NCBI GenBank assembly: GCA_907163375.1 | Contig: CAJQUW010015404.1 | Location: 119,866-183,865, forward strand | Direction of reading: 5' to 3' | Source: Prostheceraeus crozeri | Taxonomy: Eukaryota; Platyhelminthes; Polycladida; Euryleptidae | DNA length: 64,000 bases | Shown here: positions 36,904-48,520 of the stretch, one piece after another | Layout: the number at the start of each line of letters is the position of its first letter | Position numbering within the stretch: the first letter of the stretch is position 1 | The notes under the pieces: generated by a model | Databases searched by the model: none | What the model saw: only the letters and a program-made list of their open reading frames with translations | Told to the model about the DNA's origin: nothing | Position numbers and translations under genes: made by a program

Positions 36904-39439
36904 GTTTGCCATATATACCATCTGCGTTTTACTAGCTTATTCTAGTTACTAATTGGATTATGTAGTTTTGTACTGTATCTGGTATCTAGAATCATTGTTT
37001 GATAAGATTTTTTGAGTAATTGTTTTTTAGAATATGTAAATTTCTAGCCGATCGAATTATTTTTGCTTTATTTTGTTTGGGTGTAATTCATCGTTATGAA
37101 TATTGGACTGAGATTTAGAAAAAGCGCATGAATCACACCGTTACATGCAATTACTGTTTTTATGTAAATATTTAGATTGTAATTTTACTCTCGTTATTTT
37201 TGTTAACTGAGAACCATCGAGTTTGTGTATTTTTTGTAATATTTCCTTTTTATCGTGACAATATATGCATACAGCTAACAGGATAAAGTAGCTTTCCTTT
37301 TCAATTATGGAACTAAATTTTGTTTTCTCTTGCGTATTCTTTCTTTACGGTGCATAAAATTCCGTATTGTAAATGCGGTATTAATTTAGGATTTGCCAAT
37401 TATCTAAGGATGACATGTTAAGCCTTATTGATGTCAAACAGTGCTATTATTGAGTATAAGTGATACCCTCGAAAATGTTTTGAATGTGTTGAATGTTGAC
37501 CCTCGAAAATTCATCCTCAGTCTCTGTACGAACCCTGTGTAGGCCAATAATTTCGGAAGCAAGGAGGTATATTTTTGGAAGGAAGAAAAGCAGTTTACAA
37601 TATCAAGTCAATGTTTTTAATATAGAGTGGCAAATCCATCGACTTTGGTAAAATATAAAGATGAAATCTCAAAGGTGTTGGTTGGGCGTTTTTGTTTTGT
37701 GAGGGACTTAGGAAAAATGCGACAGGGGGTGAATTACCCCTCTCGTATGAATGATATCAAACTTAAAATATTTCTTACGAAGCCAATGTAAATGAGTGAG
37801 CGATTGGTTTTGGAAAAATGGAAATAAATTATGGTTATCCAAATTCAGGTCCATCAATATTGTTCGAGTTTAAACTCTTGTGAAGGTCTTTCTTTGCTTT
37901 GTATTGATCCATCTGTTGATTTCATAGTATTGAAATTGAGAAAAATCAACACGAGGTGATTATCAAGAAGAGTTCTGTTTTGAAACATCGACCAGTTGAA
38001 ATAGTTTCAATTGAATCAAGAGTCGTAGAAGAAAAAATGACTGTCGATTATTGTTTCAAATGTACTGTAGATAGTGAAGCAAAAACAAAGACTAACACAA
38101 TAGCGAGCTAATAAAACCCTAAGTATCCTTTTGTTTTGCAGAAGTAAACAACTAAGGCTGATATCACTATCAGTTGTGAATGACAACTAAGCTACAAGTC
38201 TTTTATTGACATAGAAAATCGATAATTCTCACTCAGAAGTGAATTAGAATTTGCGAGTGTTCATGATTTTTTAACATGACCTCATGACCTACTGTGCGTT
38301 GAAGAGAAGTCATCCGTCATGACTATCGGCAGCGAAAAGTCGCTAGAGCTGAAAGTGTGTGATGACGTCATTGGTGATCAGTACATGAGGAATAGCATGG
38401 GAGCAGGATGGAAGTATGCAAGCGTGAGATTTTGACGCACCGATAAATGAATTGCACTTTTGTCACGTGCAGTGACGAGCAAGCATCAAAATGTAAGCGC
38501 ACCGTTTTAAATAGGAGCATTGCTATCGGCCGCTTACGGGCCTTTAGGTGTCCTACATTGCCCTCAAAAATCAATGTTAATGTCATAATAATTATGCCTG
38601 TTGGATTAATATAAACCATGGAAGTCAATCAAATCTTGTTAATCTAAAGCTGCCGCGGATAAATAAGATTTTATTAACTGACTAAGACAATTTAATACAT
38701 TATCTAATCAGGTTGAATTTCCATGTCAGAGAAATAGAGCTGACCTTCTGTACAATGATTTGAAATTTGTAATACTGTTGTGGTTTCAGAACTCTATACA
38801 ATCTGAATTTGTAGCTACTATTATGTCATTGATTTGATTCAAATTAACTTATCAGTTGGAATATAGTCAGCAATGGAAAATTGGTCAACTCCATTAGAGT
38901 TTTCCAAAATTCCATTGCCTTAGTGTCTGAAATCCGGATTTATTCGTGGAAGTCTATTTAAGTAGACATTGAAATACAAATGTTGATTCCGATTGGAGAA
39001 AATTTGATTTCTGTTCTCAATCTAGGTACACAGGCCTGTCTAGCTATCCATGCTCAAATAGTATCAAAGCTGCTTCGAAGCTTCAGATTTCTATGTAAAA
39101 TTTGCTCGGCATTAATACAATTATTATGCCTGTTAACATAGTTCAAAACCCTTGTTAATACCGGCTAAACTTGATTAGATATTGTGTGTAATTCAGCTAT
39201 GGTACAATGTGGGAAAAAGAAGGCAACACTGAATTGTTACATTTAGCCTAATCAACAGTTAGTGCTACTGCATTGGTTTCTGCTCAAGCTTTGATTTTTG
39301 AGTTTGCTACAAACGCATAATTTTTATTGTTGTTCATTTGAATTTGTTCGATGTGTCTTTGTGAAACTTGTATGAGTAAAAGGTCTGGTGCTAACTGCCA
39401 TGCTGTTCCTCACTGACTGAGACTCATCCAGATCGCATC
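36904..39439. other. Gene-free host-type DNA
   Basis: Only short frames without motifs. I see no repeats or RNA genes here. Confidence 0.45.
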
Positions 39440-39739
39440 TCAGAATGTGCGAAACAGATATCTTTGTTGCAGGTCCGATTTTCTTCTGACATTCTTTTGA
39501 ACACTTTGAACATTTTTACGTCCTGTAACAGCCGCAAAGTCATTCCATGCAAATCGGCTGTCCTTCAATGTTGACAGAACAGTAACTCTGACGCAGTGGT
39601 TCGTATAAGTTGCATTCAAAATGGCACTTTTTGAAATGTTCTTCATGAAAGAATCAATAGCGTGTACCCCAAACGACCGATTCATGCAGTCCGATATTTT
39701 TTGTGCAGACTGGTAGGGAATTGCGAACCATTTAGTCAT
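39440..39739 (-). pseudogene. Tyrosine-recombinase C-terminal fragment
   Basis: The frame contains ATYTNHCVRVTVLSTLKDSR and FAAVTGRKNVQSVQ. This matches the end of Crypton/DUF3504-like recombinases (NHSxRxT...VTGHKN.xSxxxY), including the HxxR arginine box. The Tyr nucleophile and N-terminal parts are not seen. It differs from the element at 7,980-33,614, so it is from another family. Confidence 0.5.
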
Positions 39740-40382
39740 CTAGAGCCATTTAGAAGTTAATGGATACATGCACTTGATGTCATGGATATATTCTTGTTTC
39801 TAATTGTATTTCATTACTGCTATTTCAGACATCGTCATTTGAAATTCAAGTGAAGTGATTGATGCTTACTATAAACATAGATGACATGCATGTACGTGTT
39901 ATTATTCATAGCAGTACGCATCCACAGATAAAGAATGTTATTGCTGAATTTAAAAAAAATGTGCGCAATAATAAAATAGTCGGACTGCCCGATGAAATGC
40001 TAAATTGGATTGAAATTGCATTGTTACTGTGATTCATTCGGAATTCATAAAATATGTTTCTGTCATTTTCACTTGATGTATGACATCAGAGTTGCCAACT
40101 CTCACGCATGGAGCGTTGAGTCTCACACATTCAGACTTCTTCTCACGTTCTAATCCTTAAGGCCAAATTTCTCGCGCATTCTGGAAATTTCTCAAGCTTG
40201 TTATACTTATCTCACGCATTCTCAATTTTACTGTAATTCTTAATGATATCTTCAGCATCATATTGCAGTTCTTTGCATTTAAAAAGTGGTTCTTGCATTG
40301 AAAATCTGCGTGGTGAATGTATGGAGATATCATTGCAGTTCCTCGCACTAGTGCAAAATCTCAATATCATTCAGGATTAATT

Positions 40383-40646
40383 GAACAATTCTAATCAAAT
40401 TCGTCACAAAACGTGAAACTGCAGTTATATCAGAAAATGTTTATTACCGCATAGCTTTCAGTGCTTCCATCTGTAACTGAATTCAGTGTCTGTTATTTAA
40501 AGCGCTCGACGTTTAGCGTCTAGTGATTCAAATAACATAGACAGTTCGTTCAATTAAAGTGGAAGTACTGAAAGCTATGCTGTAATAAACATTTTCTGAT
40601 ATTACTGCAGTTTCACTCTTTGTGACGAATCTAATTAGAATTGTTC
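40383..40646. mobile_element. Foldback MITE, 264 bp
   Basis: GAACAATTCTAATCAAATTC at the left returns inverted at the right (AATTAGAATTGTTC). The arms match over about 95 bp, including GAAACTGCAG, CAGAAAATGTTTATTAC and CATAGCTTTCAGT. The centre holds GCGCTCGACGTTTAGCG. No coding capacity. Confidence 0.75.
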
Positions 40647-40811
40647 GATTTCTAAAACTTGTAATGAAAATCACCTTGCCTTGTCTATGCTTTGACATGG
40701 ATAACTATCCACATGTACACAGACATACCGAGTTAAAAATTTGTGCAGATGAGCCATAGAGGTTCTGATTATTAGCCATCTTTACTATCTTAGCATAACT
40801 GTCTTCGAATA

Positions 40812-41102
40812 ATGTCTGAAGAAATCTACTATTTCCTGAAGACTGTTACTTGCACTAACTGCAATAAAAATAAAGCAATTTTTTCGAAGAATGTGACATT
40901 TAACATTATCTGTTATCTATGTAGTAAAGGTCATGTTGGTGAAACCGGCCGAGTCATATCCCATCGGTTTTTGGAACACTCAAACACAAATAATAAAACC
41001 AGTGCCGTTGCTCAGCATTTTACTTTAGAACATCCAACCTGCGAAATTTCTTTAACTTCGAGTTGTTGTACACAGGTGCTCGTTCTTATGATAAAAGATT
41101 GA
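40812..41102 (+). pseudogene. GIY-YIG endonuclease fragment of a Penelope-like retroelement
   Basis: The frame CYLCSKGHVGETGRVISHRF, LEHSNTNNKTSAVAQHF matches the GIY-YIG domain that ends Penelope-like elements ('C..C...YVGeT.r....R..eH.....saVa.HF'). Only this C-terminal part is present; the reverse transcriptase is missing. Downstream, 41,900-41,940 has AAAGTTGTAATAGCGAAGCG and CTTTAATAAACTAATTGTAT, typical of the 3' end of such elements, with AATAAA. Confidence 0.6.
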
Positions 41103-41154
41103 TTTAGAAGCTCATTACATTTCTCTTATTACCCATGAGCAAATCATCAACAGT

Positions 41155-41858
41155 TGTAATGGGGTGGGGGAAATGTTTTAAATTGTAAATTATGTTGTAC
41201 TTTGTTTTTTATTATTTACCTGTGGATTATCAATTATCATTTTTTTTTTGTTTTTTTTTTAAATTTTGTGACCTGCTTTATTGTTTGATTTTCAATCGTA
41301 CAATGTTAGATCCTTTTTTTATTAGCTACCAAGTTTTGTATTTTTTTTAATTTAGTTATTTTTTTCTACCTCGAATTAATTTCTCCAATTTTTTTAAATT
41401 TCGTTCTATTCTTCATATATGTACATTATGTGTTTATTTCTGACTTACCGTTTCCTCACTTTTGCTCGTTTTCACTGTGTTGTAAACTTAACATATATTA
41501 TTATATATATTGTAATGGGGTGGGGGAAATGTTTTAAATTGTAAATTATGTTGTACTTTGTTTTTTATTATTTACCTGTGGATTATCAATTATCATTTTT
41601 TTTTTGTTTTTTTTTTAAATTTTGTGACCTGCTTTATTGTTTGATTTTCAATCGTACAATGTTAGATCCTTTTTTTATTAGCTACCAAGTTTTGTATTTT
41701 TTTTAATTTAGTTATTTTTTTCTACCTCGAATTAATTTCTCCAATTTTTTTAAATTTCGTTCTATTCTTCATATATGTACATTATGTGTTTATTTCTGAC
41801 TTACCGTTTCCTCACTTTTGCTCGTTTTCACTGTGTTGTAAACTTAACATATATTACC
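41155..41858. repeat. 356-bp perfect tandem duplication
   Basis: The unit starting TGTAATGGGGTGGGGGAAAT occurs at 41,155 and again at 41,511, seemingly without differences over about 348 bp, separated by TTATATATAT. It lies in the 3' untranslated part of the Penelope-like fragment. Either a recent duplication or an assembly error. Confidence 0.85.
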
Positions 41859-44298
41859 GCTGCTTACTGGTACTACTCTTTCTGTGTTTCACTGGCATTG
41901 AGAAAGTTGTAATAGCGAAGCGTCTGCCAACTTTAATAAACTAATTGTATCCGAAGTATATTTTTTTAATAAAATACAATGTTTTACTTGTGCTCCTCAC
42001 GATTGCCTTTATTGAGGTTTGAAACAAATATAAGATGTTATTATCATTATTTAGCGGGAATTCCATTACAACCGACATTCCAAGGCAATAAAGGTAACAA
42101 TAATTCTGCTACTACTTGAACCTCAATTAAGTTACAATAAAGCTCATCATGAGTGCTATATGCGTGATCGAATTCAGCGTGATCGATCGTTGCAAATATT
42201 TTGAAAATAATCATTTAGTGACTGCATCAAAATTATACTCCGTTGATGCAATTTTGTTCCTGTCAGAGTCTGCGGATCACTCTGCCTGCAACGCTTTAAC
42301 CATAGACGTTCTTCACAGTATATTGCTTTTTGGACTTTCTCTTTGCAGTGAGCATGTAAATTGAAGTTACCCTATCTACTGTACATGCATTAGGGTTTAG
42401 ACTAAATGTTTTGCTAGCGATGTTATCCAAGCTTTATCTTTCTCTGTTGGATAAACTGTAGTCGTACCGGTACGCGTTGCTGCCAAAGAGTTTTCCTTGT
42501 CATATTACAATATGATAGATTTTATACTCTTGTGAACCCAAGCCAAAATTCCATCTCTTTAATCAAGACGGTCAGCGAGATATGATACATAATTTGGAAT
42601 CTCAAGTCATGATTCCCATGAAGCCTGGATTCTGTAACTAGAATAATTTGGAACAAATGTGATTTGGTGGTTTGATGTTCTGTTACTTGTGAGACGACTG
42701 GAATCTTAATTTAAGAATTGTCGTTTTACTGATGTTGGGTGGCAATCTACATACACGTATCAAAATAAATAAGAAGCTCGTTCGCGAATTTACGAAGAAA
42801 ACGTCAGCAACTCTCGGACTGTGTGGTCACCATAGAGGACGTACAAAAGAAATCGCTAGTGTTGGAAGTTATCGATTTATTGTGTCCATAAAAATCAACG
42901 TAAACACTTGAAGTTGACATTGCACCATCCAATAAGGATATCGTGTCGCTCATATGTAGAGATATTGAAACAATGGGTTGTGAACTTTCAGGGACATCTT
43001 TTGAAATATACGTGTATATATCATGGACAGCTAGAAATCTATGGACTGATCGCAGATATCCAGGCAATACCACTGGAGGTCTACTATGCCAAAAATCAAG
43101 TAGTCAAAAACAATTCTGCTTTATCAAACTTTATCGAAGATGGATGTGCAAAGTAGAAAAATGCCATGCAGCTTATTTGTTTTGCAGTGATTTTCCTCTC
43201 TTATGCTTACTTTCTGAAGATTCCATGGAGAAGTTCTTTGCTACACAGTCAAAAAACATGAAAACTCACGAGAGCGTCATATATCTTACAACATAAAATA
43301 TTCCCTGAAATTACTTCATTTATCGATTCGTCAGTAAATCACTCGTTTTTGAAGTTTCACAAAAATTCATCTCGATGCCTATCGAGGGCCAAAATCTCAG
43401 AGAGCAGCATCTGGCTATTTTTCATTTCATCAAAAAATTCACCAATATTTCAAAGAAATGCAATGCAAAAATGACTCGGATGACGCAATTATCCGCTGTT
43501 GACTGCATTTTGATACTGTGTGGCAATTTTATCAACAGCATCAAACAGTGGAAATTGAGCTTCAGAATCAGAAACAAGAAGGCGATTGTATTCTGTGCAT
43601 TGTTTGCCGATACTTCTTGCAACTTAGCGCGCAATGTAATTCAGAATACGTTTGCTGCTTGAATCGCTTGAATCAATAGGCCTATATGCATCGGGCTCTT
43701 CATGTAATTTAGACATCATCATATTCGATACTTAATTTATGTCTTCGGCACGTGGAGATGATTTAGCATCGAGACATTCATGCATCTCGTCAAAAATTAA
43801 ATTCGAGTCCTTCATTAAAGAAACAGCTTTAATTCGTTTCTTATTCTGCAATATTTGATTGATTGAATGCTCTACAACAAAATTCAACGCTACGATGTTT
43901 ATCAGAGTCAGGATGAGATCCACACAAATATTCTTTCATTGTCGACACAACTATTTCAATAAACGATTCGGGATTACTGTAATTCCAAATGTGTGATTTG
44001 AGGAATGCCCTCTGTTTGACAACCTGAGAAACGAGCGGTGTCTTGCCCAATGAAGAAATATGTGAAAATTCGCTCTTCTTTATGATTCTTGGTCATAACC
44101 CGTCCGGTATAGTGGATAAAACCCGATTAGGGATTTCAGAAGATGACCTTTGGAAATTCATCATCAAGTCAGATGTTAGCGAAGTATCGTCATCCTTCAG
44201 GAATGATTTAGGCAGTTCTTCGTTAGCCTGCGGCACCGCTGCCCTATGCTTCTCAGCTGTTGGTGGATTATCTACACGATGCGCCTTAGTAGTATATA
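41859..44298. other. Region without recognisable genes
   Basis: Several short frames (for example 43,375-43,662 and 42,943-43,296) have ordinary composition but no motif I can name. They could be decayed transposon or host exons. Confidence 0.35.
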
Positions 44299-44362
44299 GT
44301 GTGACATCCGGCGCGACGCTTCGCTTCGCTTTGCTTCGCTTCGATTGCGCCGGATGTCACAC
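44299..44362. repeat. GC-rich palindrome at the border of the AT-rich element
   Basis: GTGTGACATCCGGCGC (44,299-44,314) and its perfect inverse GCGCCGGATGTCACAC (44,347-44,362) flank a loop made of CTTCG repeats (GCTTCGCTTCGCTTTGCTTC). To the right the base composition changes at once to strongly AT-rich. It may be the tip of the element or an insertion-site hairpin. Confidence 0.75.
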
Positions 44363-44439
44363 TTTTGCGGGTTTTTTTCAAAAAATCAAAATTTCAAAAA
44401 TTTCAAAAATTTAGGTAGACTTCAAATTTCACGTGGCCG

Positions 44440-44700
44440 AAGGCCGAAGGGTAAAAATTTAAGCGTTTTTAAAAATACCCAAAATTTTTCAAAATCTCAA
44501 AATTTGAGAATTACAATTTTCACCCTTAAAATCATGACCGTTCCAGGACACCGAAAAATCATAAAAGTTAAGAATCTCAAAATTTGAGAATTACAATTTT
44601 TACTCCCAAAATCATGACCGTTCCAGGACACCGAAAATCATAAAAGTTGAGAATTTCAAATTCATGAATTTTATCCATCTTTCAGGTTTTTAAAATATAT
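44440..44700. repeat. Repeated leader of the AT-rich element, copy 1
   Basis: Contains GCGTTTTTAAAAATACCC, then two units with ATCATGACCGTTCCAGGACA (44,533 and 44,612) and AAAATTTGAGAATTACAATT. The same units precede the duplicate of the first gene at 49,380-49,640. Could be a terminal or promoter repeat. Confidence 0.6.
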
Positions 44701-44741
44701 CATGTGACTAAAATATTTCTTTAAAAATTGAAGAAACAAAA

Positions 44742-45422
44742 GTGGATGAAACCGCAAGAATATATCCTTCGTTATCATATGAACTTAGTTCTACTTTAAT
44801 GGACATTGAAAAAATGAATAAAGAAAAACACAAAGATAGAGTACGCTATATGAAAGATAAGGAATCTCAATTATTATTAAGATTAGAGCATTATAAAAAA
44901 TTAAGAAAGAGATGGAGCAAAGTTAAGAATGTAACACAAGGAATTGGCATATTCTTAACAATAAGTTTAGGTGCTTTGACAATTGTTATATCTTCAGGTG
45001 TTTTAGTAATTCCTGTCGTTGCTACAGCTTTAACAGGTACGGGTGTTTTTGCAACTTCACTTGTTACAATGTTAGATAAATCTTTAATAACTAAGAAACG
45101 AAAATCATTAAAAACTAAGCATTTACATATCAAAGAAGTCTATGATAAACTACATTACTACTTTCAAAGAGTATGTGATGATAATGTTATTACGTTAGAT
45201 GAGATTGAAAAATTTGATCAAATAGCTAATGAAGCTAATAAAACGCCATTTCATTTAAAGTCCGAAAAAGTTGATGATAAGAATAGACAGGATGGCAAAA
45301 TTTCTAGTGATGGTAAAATTTCTAATGAAGAAAATGATAAAATTTTTTTAGAAGAGCTAAAAACTTTAAGCGAAAATTTAAGCAAAACTTTATTAAACAA
45401 AACTTTATTAAACAAAACTTAA
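44742..45422 (+). CDS. Coiled-coil protein with hydrophobic hairpin, AT-rich element, copy 1
   Basis: 226 residues from the first in-frame Met. It has a charged helix (NKEKHKDRVRYMKDKESQLL), then two hydrophobic stretches (IFLTISLGALTIVISSGVLV and PVVATALTGTGVFATSL) and a second helix. Only the repeated KTLLNKT end is low-complexity. It resembles membrane-inserting viral proteins in layout, but I recognise no family. A near-identical second copy lies at 49,670-50,383 in the same orientation. Confidence 0.5.
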   Translation: MDETARIYPSLSYELSSTLMDIEKMNKEKHKDRVRYMKDKESQLLLRLEHYKKLRKRWSKVKNVTQGIGIFLTISLGALTIVISSGVLVIPVVATALTGTGVFATSLVTMLDKSLITKKRKSLKTKHLHIKEVYDKLHYYFQRVCDDNVITLDEIEKFDQIANEANKTPFHLKSEKVDDKNRQDGKISSDGKISNEENDKIFLEELKTLSENLSKTLLNKTLLNKT

Positions 45423-45543
45423 AACGAGAAACCTTTAAACGAAAAGATGTCAGACAACAAAGCAATAAAAAAATAATTTGTTCAGTAAAATGTTTTTGTT
45501 GTATTCCAATGTTACCACAAAATTCAAGTATTATATTTTAAAA

Positions 45544-46353
45544 ATGGATAAAATTAGAGCTGATAATTTTAAAAGAATAAAACAAAGAAATATTATGAAA
45601 GAAAATCATCTTCAACATAGAATGATAAAAGCTGGTATTCAATCTGATATGTTTGAAAAAATGCAGCAAACCGAGCAAGTAAAAACTGATTTTGAGAAAA
45701 CTATGAAACCATTTAAAACTCTTGAAAAAGAAAGTACAAATAATGATAAACAAATTGATATAACAGATCCAGAGCACAAAACTATATTAGATGACTATGG
45801 ATTACTAGAATCAAACATTAATAAGAAATTACCAAAATCTATGCAATTTGAACATTCTATTTCATTTATAGATGGAAAAATAATACCTAGATTTTATCTC
45901 GGACAAAAAGAAATATTTCCACAACCTTTTCGAGGTTTAATTTTTTCACCAGATAAATCTCCTTTTAATTTAGATAGAAATTTTGTTAATCTTTTAAGAG
46001 GAGCTGCTTTAAATAATTATGCTGTAGATGATCTTATAAAATATAAAGCTATGTTAGATAGAGTTGGTGCAGTAAAATCTCTAAGACGTTATAAACAATT
46101 AGAAAATTTATTATCAACGGGAGTTAAAGTAGGAAAAGGTTCATCTGAAAAACAGAAAACAGAAACAACCATATTTTTACCAGATGATCCACAAGAATTA
46201 CTAAATAGATTAAATATTCCAATATCTGCAATAAAAGAAGGACATAATTCTAGTTTCAATGAAATTCATGCTATATTAAAAAGACTGTTAGAAAAGAAGA
46301 TTCTAAATGAAGAGGATTATAAAAGTGTAGCTGAAATATGTTGTTGTTTTTAA
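45544..46353 (+). CDS. Conserved Polinton-type protein of unknown function, copy 1
   Basis: Start chosen at MDKIRADNFKRIKQ because the duplicate at 52,453-53,289 (MDKVKADNFKRIKQ) and a short relative at 62,384 begin alike after the same AAAA-ATG context. The N-terminal third is a coiled coil. The C-terminal half has RFYLGQKEIFPQPFRGLIFS, LRGAALNNYAVDDLIKYKAM and VGAVKSLRRYKQL, a pattern seen in arthropod-type Polinton proteins next to the penton gene. Possibly a minor virion protein. Confidence 0.5.
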   Translation: MDKIRADNFKRIKQRNIMKENHLQHRMIKAGIQSDMFEKMQQTEQVKTDFEKTMKPFKTLEKESTNNDKQIDITDPEHKTILDDYGLLESNINKKLPKSMQFEHSISFIDGKIIPRFYLGQKEIFPQPFRGLIFSPDKSPFNLDRNFVNLLRGAALNNYAVDDLIKYKAMLDRVGAVKSLRRYKQLENLLSTGVKVGKGSSEKQKTETTIFLPDDPQELLNRLNIPISAIKEGHNSSFNEIHAILKRLLEKKILNEEDYKSVAEICCCF

Positions 46354-46409
46354 TTTTTTATAAAAAAATGTTTCATAAAAAAATATTTATTCAAAATTTT
46401 AACTAAAAA

Positions 46410-47198
46410 ATGTGTTCAGCAGATTTAGACAAAATTAATAATCATTTAGAAAATTTGACACAGATTTTGGGTTCATCAAAATTTAGTACGACGTTAAATA
46501 TTATAACAACTACTTCATCACACACTTGTAATTTAGAACCCATTCTACATTTGGAACAAAATAAAAATTATCAAATTGCATTGACTAGTTTCTCTACATT
46601 TAACACTATTCAAAATGTTATAAAAGATGTGAATGATCAATTTAGATATTCTACTGATAAAGGCAAAACATGGAAAATATTAACTTTTCTTCCTGGTTCT
46701 TACGAAGTTGAAACAATATCAAATGAAATTAAGAGACATTTAGGTATACCATTTAAAGATAAGAAACAATTACATTTCGCAGTTGAACCGGCAGTTAATA
46801 AATTTTCTCTTACTTTAGACGAAAATCATCAAGTTGATTTTAATCATGATAGATCATTGTCAAAGCTATTAGGATTTAATAAACAAACCTATAGTCAAGG
46901 TTATCATTTAGGTGAGAAAATTCCAAAAATAACTGAAATAAATTCAATTGTTGTACATTGTGACATTATTGAAGGAGGATATGTAAATGGTAAATTATCA
47001 AATTTAATATTCAGTTTTCCAGCTTTTACTGTACCCACTGGTTATAGACTAAATGTAATTCCACAAACATTAATATATTTCCCTATTACAAGAAAAACTA
47101 TTAACAACATTAACATTAGAATCACTGATGAAAAAGGACAAGAAATAAATTTTGGAGGTGAAGAGATTATGATAGATCTTTTGGTTCGGGAGGTATAA
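46410..47198 (+). CDS. Penton-like minor capsid protein, AT-rich element, copy 1
   Basis: 262 residues: LEPILHLEQNKNYQIALTSF, STFNTIQNV, LPGSYEVETISNEIKRHLG, LLGFNKQTYSQGYH, then SIVVHCDIIEGGYVNGKLSN and FPAFTVPTGYRL, ending FGGEEIMIDLLVREV. The succession of a 'Y.IAL.sf.t.nsi.Nv' strand, 'GSYe...I', 'LLGF' and a final 'i.f.ge.i.i.L..r' marks the penton/minor capsid family of arthropod- and cnidarian-type Polintons. Intact; a second inverted copy is at 51,539-52,327. Confidence 0.7.
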   Translation: MCSADLDKINNHLENLTQILGSSKFSTTLNIITTTSSHTCNLEPILHLEQNKNYQIALTSFSTFNTIQNVIKDVNDQFRYSTDKGKTWKILTFLPGSYEVETISNEIKRHLGIPFKDKKQLHFAVEPAVNKFSLTLDENHQVDFNHDRSLSKLLGFNKQTYSQGYHLGEKIPKITEINSIVVHCDIIEGGYVNGKLSNLIFSFPAFTVPTGYRLNVIPQTLIYFPITRKTINNINIRITDEKGQEINFGGEEIMIDLLVREV

Positions 47199-47305
47199 AC
47201 TCCCGTTCGAGAGGTATAAACTCCCACGCGAAGCTAGAGAAGTTTAATTTTCTTCTTCTTCTTTAAAAATAAAAATAAAATAAAAATAAATTTTTTTATT
47301 AAAAA

Positions 47306-48052
47306 ATGAGTGAAGTACCTCCATTAAATAAAAAAAAACTCAAATTTAATCATCATCCAAATTTATCTAATAAAGTTTTGTCAGTTATTTGTGGAAGATC
47401 AGGATGTGGAAAAACGTATCTATTATTTAAAATTTTAACGACTCCAAATTTTTTGGATTATAACAATCTTATAATTTATACAACAACGGCAGAACAACCC
47501 GTCTATCAATTTTTAAAATATGGATTTGAAAATAATCTTAAAAAAACAGCAATTGCCTCATTATTCAAAGAATATGAAAAATCTGAAGATGAAGAAGAAA
47601 TAAGTTCGTGGTGTGAAGAAGCAGCAAAAAATAATCAGTTAGTAGAATCTAATAAAAAAAACCATATAAAGATACAATTAATAGATGATAGTGGTAATAT
47701 GCAAGATCCTAGTAAACTAGATAAAACAATGAAACATTGTGTAATTTTTGATGATTGTGTTAATGATAGAAATCAGTCAGTTCAGAGAAATTATTTCACA
47801 AGAGGTAGACATAATAACTGTAGTGTTTTTTATTTAACACAAAGTATGTATTCATTAGACGGAAGTGTTATTAGAAAGAATGCAAATATATTTATACTAT
47901 TTGAAATAAATGCAAGAAACTTAAGTGATTTGTTAAGAGATTTATGCGTAAGAAATAAAGATGAATTTAAACAATCGTGTAACAATGCTTGGTCAAAAGA
48001 TTATGGATTTATCACAATTAATATTGATAAAAAATTCATGAAAGAGTTATAG
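47306..48052 (+). CDS. Packaging ATPase type 1, AT-rich element, copy 1
   Basis: 248 residues with Walker A GRSGCGKT (about 29-36), Walker B HCVIFDDC (about 148-155) and RNYFTRGRHNNCSVFYLTQS, the sensor/arginine region of A32/HerA-type packaging ATPases. Preceded by TTTTTTATTAAAAAATG. Copy 2 lies inverted at 50,568-51,356. Expected to drive DNA into the capsid. Confidence 0.8.
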   Translation: MSEVPPLNKKKLKFNHHPNLSNKVLSVICGRSGCGKTYLLFKILTTPNFLDYNNLIIYTTTAEQPVYQFLKYGFENNLKKTAIASLFKEYEKSEDEEEISSWCEEAAKNNQLVESNKKNHIKIQLIDDSGNMQDPSKLDKTMKHCVIFDDCVNDRNQSVQRNYFTRGRHNNCSVFYLTQSMYSLDGSVIRKNANIFILFEINARNLSDLLRDLCVRNKDEFKQSCNNAWSKDYGFITINIDKKFMKEL

Positions 48053-48141
48053 AAAATATTTTCGCGGAGTGAAAGTCGATAGAAAATATTTTCGCGGAGT
48101 GACCGAACGGAGTGACCGAATAATTTTTTCTTATAAATTTT
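48053..48141 (+). repeat. Short GC-richer tandem repeat after the ATPase gene
   Basis: ATAGAAAATATTTTCGCGGAGTGA-type units, twice, with extra GAGTGACCGAA words. One of several GC-richer repeat types scattered through this AT-rich element. Confidence 0.6.
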
Positions 48142-48165
48142 TTGTTAATAAAAATAAAAAAAAAT

Positions 48166-48471
48166 ATGTTGGATGTTTACAAGATAGAGCATGTACCAGT
48201 TTTAAAAGATTATCGTCATCCTACAAATCCTGTAAATTCGAAGAAAGAAGTTAGATTTTATTATCATCATAAATACGTAGCGCTCGTTACAGATTATAAA
48301 ACAAAACATGGTATTAAACCGTGTGTTAAAACAAAAGACTTTCCACTTTGTTTAAGAAGTTTCCGAGTATTTTTGGCGTATAATAATTTATGGTGGTTGG
48401 TTAAGAAAGAACATTTAACAACACATGAATTAGAAACATTACATCAATTACATATTCCTGTGTATATGTAA
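48166..48471 (+). CDS. Hypothetical protein of the AT-rich element, about 101 aa
   Basis: Start taken at MLDVYKIEHVPVLKDY, which follows an A-rich leader. It has HHKYVALVTDYKTKHGIKPC, SFRVFLAYNNLWWLVKK and HQLHIPVYM. No family recognised. Present only in the first (44.3-48.9 kb) part; the inverted copy lacks it. Confidence 0.4.
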   Translation: MLDVYKIEHVPVLKDYRHPTNPVNSKKEVRFYYHHKYVALVTDYKTKHGIKPCVKTKDFPLCLRSFRVFLAYNNLWWLVKKEHLTTHELETLHQLHIPVYM

Positions 48472-48520
48472 AAACGGAACCGAAGTTCTATGTAAAAATT
48501 CATTTTTTCTTTTAAAAAAT

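Noticed and set aside
42149-44414. Several 60-120 residue frames as host exons
   Set aside because: No motifs, no consistent splice partners, and overlapping frames on both strands.
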